Source: Gammaproteobacteria bacterium
GTDB lineage: Bacteria; Pseudomonadota; Gammaproteobacteria; DSM-16500
Length of the DNA: 7,043 nt
Reading direction: 5' to 3'
NCBI GenBank assembly: GCA_013287025.1
Contig: JABDEN010000071.1
Span: 1 to 7,043, forward strand
Part shown: one piece after another, positions 1 to 5,851 of the stretch
How positions within the stretch are numbered: position 1 is the first letter of the stretch
Layout of the letters: each line of letters begins with the position of its first letter
Program-made: the position numbers and the translations under genes
The notes under the pieces: model-generated
Database searches by the model: none
Told to the model about the DNA's origin: nothing
The model's input: only the letters and a program-made list of their open reading frames with translations

Positions 1-21
1 AAAGCAAAATTTTTCATATGC

Positions 22-1521
22 ATGTGCGTAACATTTTTATCTTTTTCTGCATTTTCGATTTTAGCTGCTTCCTCTCAAATTACTGCATCAGCACAAACTA
101 AAATACAGAAAAATATTCATTCAGTTGAAAATGGCTTAAAAACAGCAATACAAGTCGAAGGTCAAAATGCCGGGATGAATATTCTCGATCGGATGAAATA
201 TTATAAAGTTCCGGGATTGAGTATAGCTATCATCAATCAGGGAAAAATTGAATGGGAAAAAGCTTATAATGTGACTTCAAAAAATAAAGTAACAACAAAG
301 ACAATATTTCAGGCAGGATCAATTAGTAAACCCGTTTCAGCAGTCGTTGCACTTTCGTTGGTTGAAAAAAATCAAATTAATCTCGATCAAAACGTCAATA
401 ATATTTTAAGAACTTGGAAGGTTCCCGATAATGAATATACTGAAATTGAAAAAGTCACGCTTCGTCGGTTATTGAGTCATACTGCGGGACTTACCGTTCA
501 TGGTTTTGAGGGTTATTCGTCATCATTAGAAAAAAAAGATCTTCCCACTATCATACAAATATTGAATGGAGAAACTCCTGCAAATAATTTACGTATAGAA
601 CCAGATAATATTCCTGGTAAGAATTTTTCTTATTCAGGCGGCGGATATGTTGTAGCACAAAAAATATTAGAAGATGTGACACAGGAAAATTTTTCTGATT
701 TAGCAAATAAAATTGTCTTTACGCCTTTAAAGATGCGATCAAGTACATACGAACTTATTTGGCCAAAAAGCACATCCGACGATTTTGCGGTTGGACACTC
801 AGAAGATGGTAAGGTTATTCCGGGAAAGTGGAATCTGTTACCTGAATCAACCGCCGCTGGACTTTGGACGACACCTGATGATTTAGCGCATTTCATCATA
901 GATATTCAAAATACCCTTAGCGGAAAATCTAATAAGATATTATCAAATAGCATGACTCATCAAATGTTAACTAAACAACCAAGTAGTGAGACGGGGCTAG
1001 GATTTTTCTTGAATCAAATAAATCCAAACATCATTGAATTTTCTCATGGTGGTGTGAATATTGGATATGTTGCCTATTTTATTGGTTTTAGTGAAATAGG
1101 CAAAGGAGCTGTCATCATGACAAATTCCTACAATGGAGGCATGGTCATTTCAGAAATTATTCGTAGCATTGCTGATACATATCATTGGCCGGAAGGTTAT
1201 ACTCAGCAATATAAAATGGTGCAACCTGTTACTATTGATCCTACTATTTATCAAAACTATATAGGGCAGTTTGAAATAAGTGGTTCTACACCATCTGATT
1301 CATCAAAATTCACATTATCTATGAAAAATAATAAATTTTTTATTACTCTGCATTTTCCAATGCAAAATAGTGAAAATACTACGTTTGAATTAACGCCTGA
1401 ATCAGAAGTGAAATTTTTTACCGTGGATGGTGGTTTTGAGATAGAATTTACGCCAGGTAATTATAATGAGTTTTTGATCTTTGATGCAAAAGCTCATAGA
1501 GTTGATATAAATAAAAAATAA
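22..1521 (+). CDS. Exported serine hydrolase, beta-lactamase/PBP-like family (5' end probably outside window)
   Basis: The protein belongs to the beta-lactamase-related serine hydrolases (AmpC / DD-peptidase / esterase-like fold). Residues 100-103 read S-I-S-K, the S-x-x-K active-site serine and lysine. Y204 in FSYSGGGY fits the Y-x-N motif, but Gly replaces Asn. SHGG at 341-344 takes the place of the K-T-G box. Residues ~50-385 form the hydrolase domain. Residues ~405-499 look like the small beta-rich C-terminal domain common in these enzymes. A hydrophobic stretch at 3-18 followed by ASA at 22-24 looks like a signal peptide, so the product should act in the periplasm or on the surface. The frame is open to base 1 and encodes lysines just before the first ATG, and no ribosome binding site precedes that ATG. 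The real start with its basic n-region is therefore probably upstream of the window. The substrate is unknown; many relatives are esterases or peptidases, so antibiotic resistance should not be assumed. Confidence 0.85.
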   Translation: MCVTFLSFSAFSILAASSQITASAQTKIQKNIHSVENGLKTAIQVEGQNAGMNILDRMKYYKVPGLSIAIINQGKIEWEKAYNVTSKNKVTTKTIFQAGSISKPVSAVVALSLVEKNQINLDQNVNNILRTWKVPDNEYTEIEKVTLRRLLSHTAGLTVHGFEGYSSSLEKKDLPTIIQILNGETPANNLRIEPDNIPGKNFSYSGGGYVVAQKILEDVTQENFSDLANKIVFTPLKMRSSTYELIWPKSTSDDFAVGHSEDGKVIPGKWNLLPESTAAGLWTTPDDLAHFIIDIQNTLSGKSNKILSNSMTHQMLTKQPSSETGLGFFLNQINPNIIEFSHGGVNIGYVAYFIGFSEIGKGAVIMTNSYNGGMVISEIIRSIADTYHWPEGYTQQYKMVQPVTIDPTIYQNYIGQFEISGSTPSDSSKFTLSMKNNKFFITLHFPMQNSENTTFELTPESEVKFFTVDGGFEIEFTPGNYNEFLIFDAKAHRVDINKK

Positions 1522-1536
1522 TTAATATAGCCATTG

Positions 1537-1556
1537 GGCAGCTAAACACAGCCGCC
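1537..1556 (+). terminator. Possible rho-independent terminator of the exported hydrolase
   Basis: GGCAGCT (1537-1543) and AGCCGCC (1550-1556) can pair as a 7-bp stem with one A-C mismatch around the loop AAACAC. It lies 15 bases after the stop codon and is followed by GTTTCTT. The short, interrupted U-run makes it a weak terminator. No better candidate is seen in the 130 bases between the two convergent genes. Confidence 0.35.
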
Positions 1557-1651
1557 GTTTCTTAGGCAAAAACGAGCAATAAATATCTGTAAAATTATTA
1601 AAGGATCAAAAATCAAATTGATATTATTGGTTCCCCGTTCCGATTCAGCGC

Positions 1652-3250
1652 TTAATAATTTTTTTTTGCAGTATAAGATCCTTGGCCAAAGGCACTTTTT
1701 GCCATCTCTTCATCAGAAACATCAACACTGCTTTTTTTGCTAAATTTAAATTGCTTTTGCGGAGAGTGAAGCTTTGCTTTCTCAGCTACAACAGGTGTTG
1801 GCGATAATAAATCAATGCCCGCAGTACTTGCGATAATAGCAGTTGATTTCTTCTTCTTTTCCTTTTCTAGAGAAGGGTCGCTAGGCTTTTCAGACATAAT
1901 ATTATTTTTTATTGCTCTTCCTACCTCAGTGGCAGCGAAGGCACGTTGATCATTCAAAAGAATGACAAAATTACCGGTTCCCCAATTTAATGAAAAAAAT
2001 GCGCTGTTAGAGGGTCCATCACCGCTATGCTCTATGGTTTTACTCTGAGGATAAGGGCAAAACTCTTGCCCGTATTGCTCAATTAATTTTGTGAAATGAG
2101 GATCTTGGCATTTTTCATAGATCCACTTCGCAAAATTGGTTAGACTTTCTGCGCTTGAATAATATCCTCCTCCCGGGCTGCCTATCATATGTTTTGTATT
2201 TAAATCGTCTGGATTAAACTTAACGCCGAGTCCTTTCGGTGATGATTCGAAATATGACATTTTAGCTTCCTTCGGACCGGTCACATATTTTTTCATAATT
2301 TCATTAAAACTTAAGGGTTCAGGCTCTAATTCCAAATTTCTATTCTTGTTATAAAGATATTCCAGAGAAAGTGCCCCTAAAACAATTCCTGAATTACTAT
2401 AATGATAATGTTCACTACCCACGGTTCCCGGAGTGGATATTTGATTTGGGATAAATGGTATAAAATCCTCAATTTTGTTGACAGCAGTAAAGGATTGTCC
2501 AGTTCTTCTAGCTGCCTTGATCGCACCAATATAAAGACTATAATAATCTCCTAAGCCCACATCTTTACCAACACCCAATCCAGCATAATGAGTCAATGCT
2601 TGGTGCAAGCTAACTTTTTTCATTTGCTCTAATACAAGAGGTGAATGCTGCGCTAATAAATCTTCAGCGGATTTTTCTATTTTAAGGGGAGTACTTTTTA
2701 AATCCGCTTCTGAAATAATTTTTTCTTCTAGCAATCTCAATGCCAGTACACCCGTGAAAACTTTTGAAACAGACTCGATCGAGAAAACATCAGAGGTTTT
2801 ATAATCTTTAGGACAAACTTCAATAGTTTTTGTTTTAACAGATCCCATCATTGCTGTAACCGCAATATTTCTATCTTTGGTATATTGCTGTAACGTTTTT
2901 CTTTCAGCATCTGTAATATCAACCGCTTCATTTTTTATTGTTGGCTGAGGCATTAAATTTTCAGCAAGTCCTACTGAAGTAACGGAGTGTATATGAGAAA
3001 AAAATTCAAAAAATATCTTGCTACTTTTAAAAGCGGAACCGTCCGCCCATGCTTTATTTACCTTATCTATCCATTCATTTTGATTAAAACCAGGTGCAGG
3101 CAAAGCCAACAAAAATTGGTTCTTAATTGCATTAATACTACGTTCTCTCTGTTTTGCATCTGTAGATAGAACTCGTTGATCCCAAAATTTTTGTAAAATA
3201 ATGGATTTTTCATATTGTTCTTGCTCAGACCAGCTTCTAGGTGATGACAT
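1652..3250 (-). CDS. Cytoplasmic or secreted beta-lactamase-family protein with N- and C-terminal extensions; candidate effector
   Basis: This 532-residue protein keeps all three serine-hydrolase boxes: S160-V-S-K163, Y284-S-N286, and H408-S-G410 in place of K-T-G. The segment at 357-376 (G-S-P-G-G-G-Y-Y-S-S then a helix) is the usual glycine-rich turn of the family. It should therefore be catalytically competent. Unlike its convergent neighbour it begins with a polar, charged segment (MSSPRSWSEQ) and has no signal peptide. About 105 residues precede the hydrolase domain. About 80 follow it, rich in Lys, Ser and Pro (EKEKKKK at 462-468), ending in an acidic patch (SDEE, 512-515) about 17-20 residues from the end. 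A missing signal peptide plus a polar, acidic C-terminal tail is typical of Dot/Icm type IV substrates in Legionellales. That role is inference. The ATG at 3250 is preceded on the minus strand by GGGG five bases upstream, a modest ribosome binding site. The substrate is unknown. Confidence 0.82.
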   Translation of the reverse strand: MSSPRSWSEQEQYEKSIILQKFWDQRVLSTDAKQRERSINAIKNQFLLALPAPGFNQNEWIDKVNKAWADGSAFKSSKIFFEFFSHIHSVTSVGLAENLMPQPTIKNEAVDITDAERKTLQQYTKDRNIAVTAMMGSVKTKTIEVCPKDYKTSDVFSIESVSKVFTGVLALRLLEEKIISEADLKSTPLKIEKSAEDLLAQHSPLVLEQMKKVSLHQALTHYAGLGVGKDVGLGDYYSLYIGAIKAARRTGQSFTAVNKIEDFIPFIPNQISTPGTVGSEHYHYSNSGIVLGALSLEYLYNKNRNLELEPEPLSFNEIMKKYVTGPKEAKMSYFESSPKGLGVKFNPDDLNTKHMIGSPGGGYYSSAESLTNFAKWIYEKCQDPHFTKLIEQYGQEFCPYPQSKTIEHSGDGPSNSAFFSLNWGTGNFVILLNDQRAFAATEVGRAIKNNIMSEKPSDPSLEKEKKKKSTAIIASTAGIDLLSPTPVVAEKAKLHSPQKQFKFSKKSSVDVSDEEMAKSAFGQGSYTAKKNY

Positions 3251-3284
3251 ATTAACCCCGCCGCTTAAATATTTAGCGCATATG

Positions 3285-3302
3285 TATAATTGTTCAATTA
3301 TA
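3285..3302. repeat. Perfect 18-bp palindrome over the -10 box, possible operator
   Basis: TATAATTG (3285-3292) and CAATTATA (3295-3302) are exact reverse complements separated by TT. Each arm contains TATAAT, so the site could be a dimeric repressor operator covering the minus-strand promoter, or two divergent overlapping -10 boxes. An AT-rich palindrome can arise by chance, so the regulatory role is inference. Confidence 0.45.
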
Positions 3303-3305
3303 GCA
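3297..3305 (-). promoter_or_regulatory. Extended -10 promoter for the minus-strand hydrolase
   Basis: Read on the minus strand, 3305-3297 is TGCTATAAT, a consensus extended -10 (TGnTATAAT). No good -35 is seen 16-18 bases further up, which an extended -10 can tolerate. Transcription would start near 3290, giving a leader of about 40 bases before the ATG at 3250. The -10 box is one arm of a perfect palindrome. Confidence 0.5.
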
Positions 3306-3367
3306 CAGGCATGTGGGTGCTACTAGAGGGTAAAATCACCCTATTTTCTCAGATGAGGTACGATAGC

Positions 3368-3409
3368 TAGGATTTTTCTTCGCAATGGAACTGGCAGCAA
3401 TTCCCGCTA
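3368..3409. repeat. Short repeat in the 3251-3601 gap, shared with the right edge of the window
   Basis: Bases 3386-3397 (TGGAACTGGCAG) recur in direct orientation at 6984-6995. Bases 3395-3409 are the exact reverse complement of TAGCGGGAATTGCTG at 6969-6983. In addition, 3368-3397 resembles 6875-6901 (TAGGA, T-run, C, then GCAATG and CTGG). The two non-coding regions therefore carry rearranged copies of one element. Apart from this repeat, the promoters and a small hairpin at 3327-3342, nothing else is evident in the 351-base gap. Confidence 0.5.
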
Positions 3410-3547
3410 TGTAGGAAACACATCATGCATGGGCGTTCTAAGCCATTCTTTCGTAAACTTTAGTATTAAAAATATCTTGTGTGTTGAAGTATAGCGTTTT
3501 TTGTTCTACGCGAAGCGGCAACAGCCGATGAGTGCCATAAGTATTTC

Positions 3548-3575
3548 TTTATTCAGTCAAGGCATAAAGTATAAT
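3548..3575 (+). promoter_or_regulatory. Likely sigma-70 promoter of the F-box-like gene
   Basis: TATAAT at 3570-3575 matches the -10 consensus. A weak -35 (TTTATT, 3548-3553) lies 16 bases upstream. The expected start of transcription near 3582 leaves a leader of about 30 bases before the preferred ATG at 3614. Confidence 0.5.
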
Positions 3576-3603
3576 AGCGCGATTATTTAACATCAAAAAC
3601 AAT

Positions 3604-3607
3604 GGAG
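3604..3607 (+). promoter_or_regulatory. Ribosome binding site that decides the start of the F-box-like gene
   Basis: GGAG at 3604-3607 sits six bases before the ATG at 3614, an ideal distance. The in-frame ATG at 3602 overlaps this motif and has only A-rich sequence before it. Translation should therefore begin at 3614, giving a protein that starts MSAPRTEG. Confidence 0.75.
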
Positions 3608-3613
3608 ATCAAA

Positions 3614-4798
3614 ATGAGCGCACCCAGAACAGAAGGCCCATTATCTAATTTGCCAAAAGCGATAAGAGAAGAAGTCATATATCCTTGTTCGCCGCTAAGC
3701 GTGTTCGGCTTGCTTGCACTTACATCAAAGCAATATGAGGCAGAGACTGCTTTTTTACGATTATTGCCAGCGGCTATCCACGCAGCACCCGTGGATGTTA
3801 AAGAAGATGCGAGAGCATTGGCATCGATTGCAATCTTGAAAAAACATCCTGAGTTATTATTTGAAAAAAAGAAGAATAAGATGATAAAAGACCACGCTGG
3901 TCGAGAGATTTTTGCATCTCCTTATCAAATTTTTCTTGGCACAGGCGATATATGGGCATTAAAACAAATACAACAAGACATTCTTCCCCTCATTAAAGAT
4001 GAAAAAGAGCAAGCGAAAATGGAAACTCAATTCAAAGAGCAGTTTCCCCACTGTCCGTGGCCGCTACCCGAGGGCTTAAGTGAAGAAATGTTGTATGACG
4101 ATAGAAATAGGCAGCAAATTGAAGAAATTAAAAAGCAACTTGCCACTGTTAAAAAACTCATTGACGTTGACCCCTTTATCAATAACGAGCCACTTAATAT
4201 GACCAAGGAAGCCGTTGAAGCACTATGCAAATTATTTCAACCAACGCCCGGGGAAGTTATCCGAAGTGGGCTACATTTCCCGCTTGCCATCATGAAAGAA
4301 ATATACAAAACATATGATGCATTGCAGGGTCATTGGTCATTCTTATCCCTAAATGTAATAAAACCAGCATTAGGTGCTTCCTCAGCGGCGGATGGGCAAT
4401 GTTATCAGTATGGCTTGAGCAATCTCGATATGGAAAAAGGCCCCAGTCGTCGCTGTGATTCATCATATAAGCATCCTTTGGGTCAGCCGCTGAATTTGAA
4501 ACTTGTCAATGACAAGACCGTTCGCGTGGCGCGGCTGGTAGATCCATATGATGGCTATGTTCTTTTTGATTCTTCTTCGCATGGTTACTTTGATTGGTAC
4601 AATAGCCGCGGCGGCCGGCAGTGTGTGGGGGGCGGACGGGGTGTGCGCAGCGCGTCGGCGGTGTCGTGGCGCGGTTTTTGGAAAACTTATGGAGAACAAA
4701 AGCAGAAGCTTATGGAGCTATTATGGCGGCCACACGAAGAAAAGAAAATACACTGTCGCAATGAACATAACCGTCTCCGGCGGTGCGTGATTCTCTAA
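3614..4798 (+). CDS. F-box-like hypothetical protein, candidate host-targeted effector
   Basis: I do not recognise a named gene. With the ATG at 3614 the product has 394 residues. Residues 11-45 (LSNLP, then an I-x-x-E-V helix, ending in ALTSKQYEAE) follow the F-box pattern of Leu-Pro, a short helix, a hydrophobic core and a [S/T]K-x-[W/Y] end. Residues ~73-120 (KKHPELLF, D-x-x-G-R, SPYQIFLGTGD) look like a degenerate ankyrin-like unit that I associate with Legionellales effector-like proteins. Residues ~155-185 are charged and may be a short coiled coil. There is no signal peptide or membrane segment. Bacterial F-box proteins plug into host SCF ubiquitin ligases after type IV secretion, so a host-directed role is the best guess. 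From residue ~331 the protein becomes Gly/Arg-rich (SRGGRQCVGGGRGVRSASA) because the DNA passes through a GC-rich island. After that the frame is less certain: all three forward frames are open there. The last 89 bases overlap the convergent reverse transcriptase, so the native C-terminus may be altered. Confidence 0.7.
   Translation: MSAPRTEGPLSNLPKAIREEVIYPCSPLSVFGLLALTSKQYEAETAFLRLLPAAIHAAPVDVKEDARALASIAILKKHPELLFEKKKNKMIKDHAGREIFASPYQIFLGTGDIWALKQIQQDILPLIKDEKEQAKMETQFKEQFPHCPWPLPEGLSEEMLYDDRNRQQIEEIKKQLATVKKLIDVDPFINNEPLNMTKEAVEALCKLFQPTPGEVIRSGLHFPLAIMKEIYKTYDALQGHWSFLSLNVIKPALGASSAADGQCYQYGLSNLDMEKGPSRRCDSSYKHPLGQPLNLKLVNDKTVRVARLVDPYDGYVLFDSSSHGYFDWYNSRGGRQCVGGGRGVRSASAVSWRGFWKTYGEQKQKLMELLWRPHEEKKIHCRNEHNRLRRCVIL
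4605..4674. other. GC-rich, A-poor island inside the F-box-like gene
   Basis: By hand count 58 of 70 bases are G or C (83%) and only three are A on the plus strand, within an AT-rich gene. It includes a G6 run at 4627-4632. All three forward frames stay open through it, so a base-calling error here would go unnoticed. It encodes a Gly/Arg/Ser-rich linker in the main frame. Confidence 0.8.
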
Positions 4799-5072
4799 TC
4801 TGGCGTAATAATAACCCTGCGGCATAAGCTGCAGGAGTGATATCAAAACAAGCTCGACAAAACCACTGTACGAGCTTCATTTTGCTCCAATCGTCTACTG
4901 TTTCGTTCCACCACTGTATCCATCGAGCAAGGTATTTTCTGATATGTCGGGGAGAAGCCCCATCGGTTACCATACTCTTCACTTGCTCACGGGCTTTGCG
5001 TAGCGTTCTTGCATGCGGAATCATACGCAAAGCGACCTGTTGGTGAGGAAAAGTCATTTTACCCCCCCCCAT
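4710..5072 (-). CDS. Reverse transcriptase, C-terminal (thumb-like) part, out of frame with its N-terminal part
   Basis: This frame begins inside the G9 run and carries on where the catalytic part stops. Residues ~17-85 (HARTLRKAREQVKSMV, then SPRHIRKYLARW, NETVDDW, PAAYAAGLL) are helical and basic, and match the region after the catalytic domain in group II-like bacterial reverse transcriptases. The ATG at 5072 has no separate ribosome binding site, and its first codons are the G run, so it is probably not an independent gene. With eight G instead of nine, it fuses to the upstream part as one protein of about 349 residues. After the AAGLL segment the frame runs on (RESRTAGDGYVHCDS) antisense to the F-box-like gene and stops at 4710. 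The native stop was therefore probably lost or replaced at a junction. It is either a frameshifted pseudogene, a slippage-expressed C-terminus, or an artefact of homopolymer miscounting. Confidence 0.7.
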   Translation of the reverse strand: MGGGKMTFPHQQVALRMIPHARTLRKAREQVKSMVTDGASPRHIRKYLARWIQWWNETVDDWSKMKLVQWFCRACFDITPAAYAAGLLLRQIRESRTAGDGYVHCDSVFSFLRVAAIIAP

Positions 5073-5760
5073 TACACAAATTTTGATCAGCTTGTGTAGG
5101 CGCTATAACCGCACCATTTACAGGTATCACAGTCGTGTTACTCTCCGGCTGTGTCGGAGAATAATAAACGCCTAAAAAATGAAAACCGCGACAAACTCTG
5201 CCCTTGCGGGTTTTCTTGTGAGACAAGGAGAGTCGTCTTTCATTAAGGATATCTAACATTTTTCGCCAGCAGCGATTAAGCTGGCGCTTAGTGTGACATA
5301 AAATAAGGAGATCATCTTGATAGCGGAGATAAGTTATCTTCATCTTAGATAACGCATCATCTAGTGGTTTCAAATATAACCCACTAAAGAATTGTGACAA
5401 TGGCCCACGGAGCGCAACCCCTCGTACGGGGTTTTTATAACCATAAGGTGTGTCTATGGGATTTGTGATGATCTCTTCAAGCATCGTTAGCAACCTGTGA
5501 TCATCATAATGTTTTTTGACGTCCTGGATTAATTTGAAGTGCGGAATGGATTTATAAAAAGATTTGATATCCGCACGGATAACATACTCAGGTTTTTCTT
5601 CCTCCAATACTTTCTTAATGCGTTCACTAGCATATTTAACACCGGTAGGACCATGCAGATGATAACAGTTTTTATTCATCACATAAGAAAAAGTAGGCTT
5701 TAACTGTTTTAGCAGCACATGCTGAAAAATACGATCTGACACATGTAGTTGATCTACCAT
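5059..5760 (-). CDS. Reverse transcriptase (RNA-directed DNA polymerase), catalytic part, frameshifted at G9
   Basis: The 233-residue frame holds the core of a retron / group II-like reverse transcriptase. CYHLHGPTGV (32-41) is followed by motif A with D64 in ADIKSFYKSI. The substrate loop GVALRGPLSQFFSGLYLKPLD (114-134) comes next, then motif C Y147-Q-D-D150 with both catalytic aspartates, and the K-T and GFHFLG (192-197) segment. The Gln after Ser in LSQ replaces the usual SP and recalls diversity-generating retroelement enzymes; the rest of the loop is closer to group II-like enzymes. The frame ends CNGGG-stop at the G9 run. The ATG at 5760 is the only start codon; the frame stays open upstream to a TGA at 5881-5883 without another, and reads protein-like (PRLLKRYYFSDE). 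The gene may therefore have lost its 5' end to the neighbouring transposase fragment. I see no msr/msd, intron domain V or template repeat. It could be a mobile-element remnant or an unclassified (possibly defence) enzyme. Confidence 0.85.
   Translation of the reverse strand: MVDQLHVSDRIFQHVLLKQLKPTFSYVMNKNCYHLHGPTGVKYASERIKKVLEEEKPEYVIRADIKSFYKSIPHFKLIQDVKKHYDDHRLLTMLEEIITNPIDTPYGYKNPVRGVALRGPLSQFFSGLYLKPLDDALSKMKITYLRYQDDLLILCHTKRQLNRCWRKMLDILNERRLSLSHKKTRKGRVCRGFHFLGVYYSPTQPESNTTVIPVNGAVIAPTQADQNLCNGGG
5062..5070 (-). repeat. G9 homopolymer (C9 on plus) that splits the reverse transcriptase frame
   Basis: Nine consecutive C on the plus strand read as nine G in the coding strand. With nine, codons run AAT GGG GGG GGG TAA and stop. 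With eight they run AAT GGG GGG GGT AAA and enter the C-terminal frame. A single-base change in this tract switches between truncated and full-length protein. Confidence 0.9.
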
Positions 5761-5851
5761 TTCATCACTAAAATAATAGCGTTTTAACAGGCGAGGTGAA
5801 TAGCCACCATCTGATGAAGAACGTAAAATTACAACACTCTCAATTGATGAT

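Noticed and set aside
1659..1667. T9 run as a terminator of the first hydrolase
   Set aside because: No stable stem precedes it; it encodes the Lys-Lys-Asn end of the minus-strand hydrolase.
22..3250. Either hydrolase as an antibiotic-resistance beta-lactamase
   Set aside because: Both have a His-x-Gly box in place of KTG and the first has Gly in place of the Y-x-N Asn; such members are usually esterases or peptidases, so resistance cannot be claimed.
3327..3342. Hairpin AGGGT-loop-ACCCT followed by ATTTTCTC as a terminator
   Set aside because: The stem has only five pairs and no plus-strand gene ends upstream of it.
4605..4674. The A-poor island as the variable repeat of a diversity-generating retroelement
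   Set aside because: The RT loop has SQ and the tract is A-depleted near a gene's 3' end, but its codons do not favour NNC/NNT as mutated AAC/AAT codons would (about half end in G). No A-rich template copy is seen in the window, and the reverse transcriptase is on the opposite strand.
4463..4699. Minus-strand frame of 78 residues, and the plus-strand frame at 4548-4790
   Set aside because: Both are shadows of the GC-rich stretch in the F-box-like gene, with no start signals of their own. The second is a possible shifted frame only.
4770..4784. Hairpin ACCGTC-TCC-GGCGGT as a bidirectional terminator
   Set aside because: The stem is good (six pairs, one G-T), but neither side has a U-run and it lies inside both coding regions.
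4700..4800. Group II intron 3' end (domain V/VI) behind the reverse transcriptase
   Set aside because: Downstream of the coding part I see no domain V-like 34-base hairpin with the AGC triad; the sequence there is antisense coding for the F-box-like gene.
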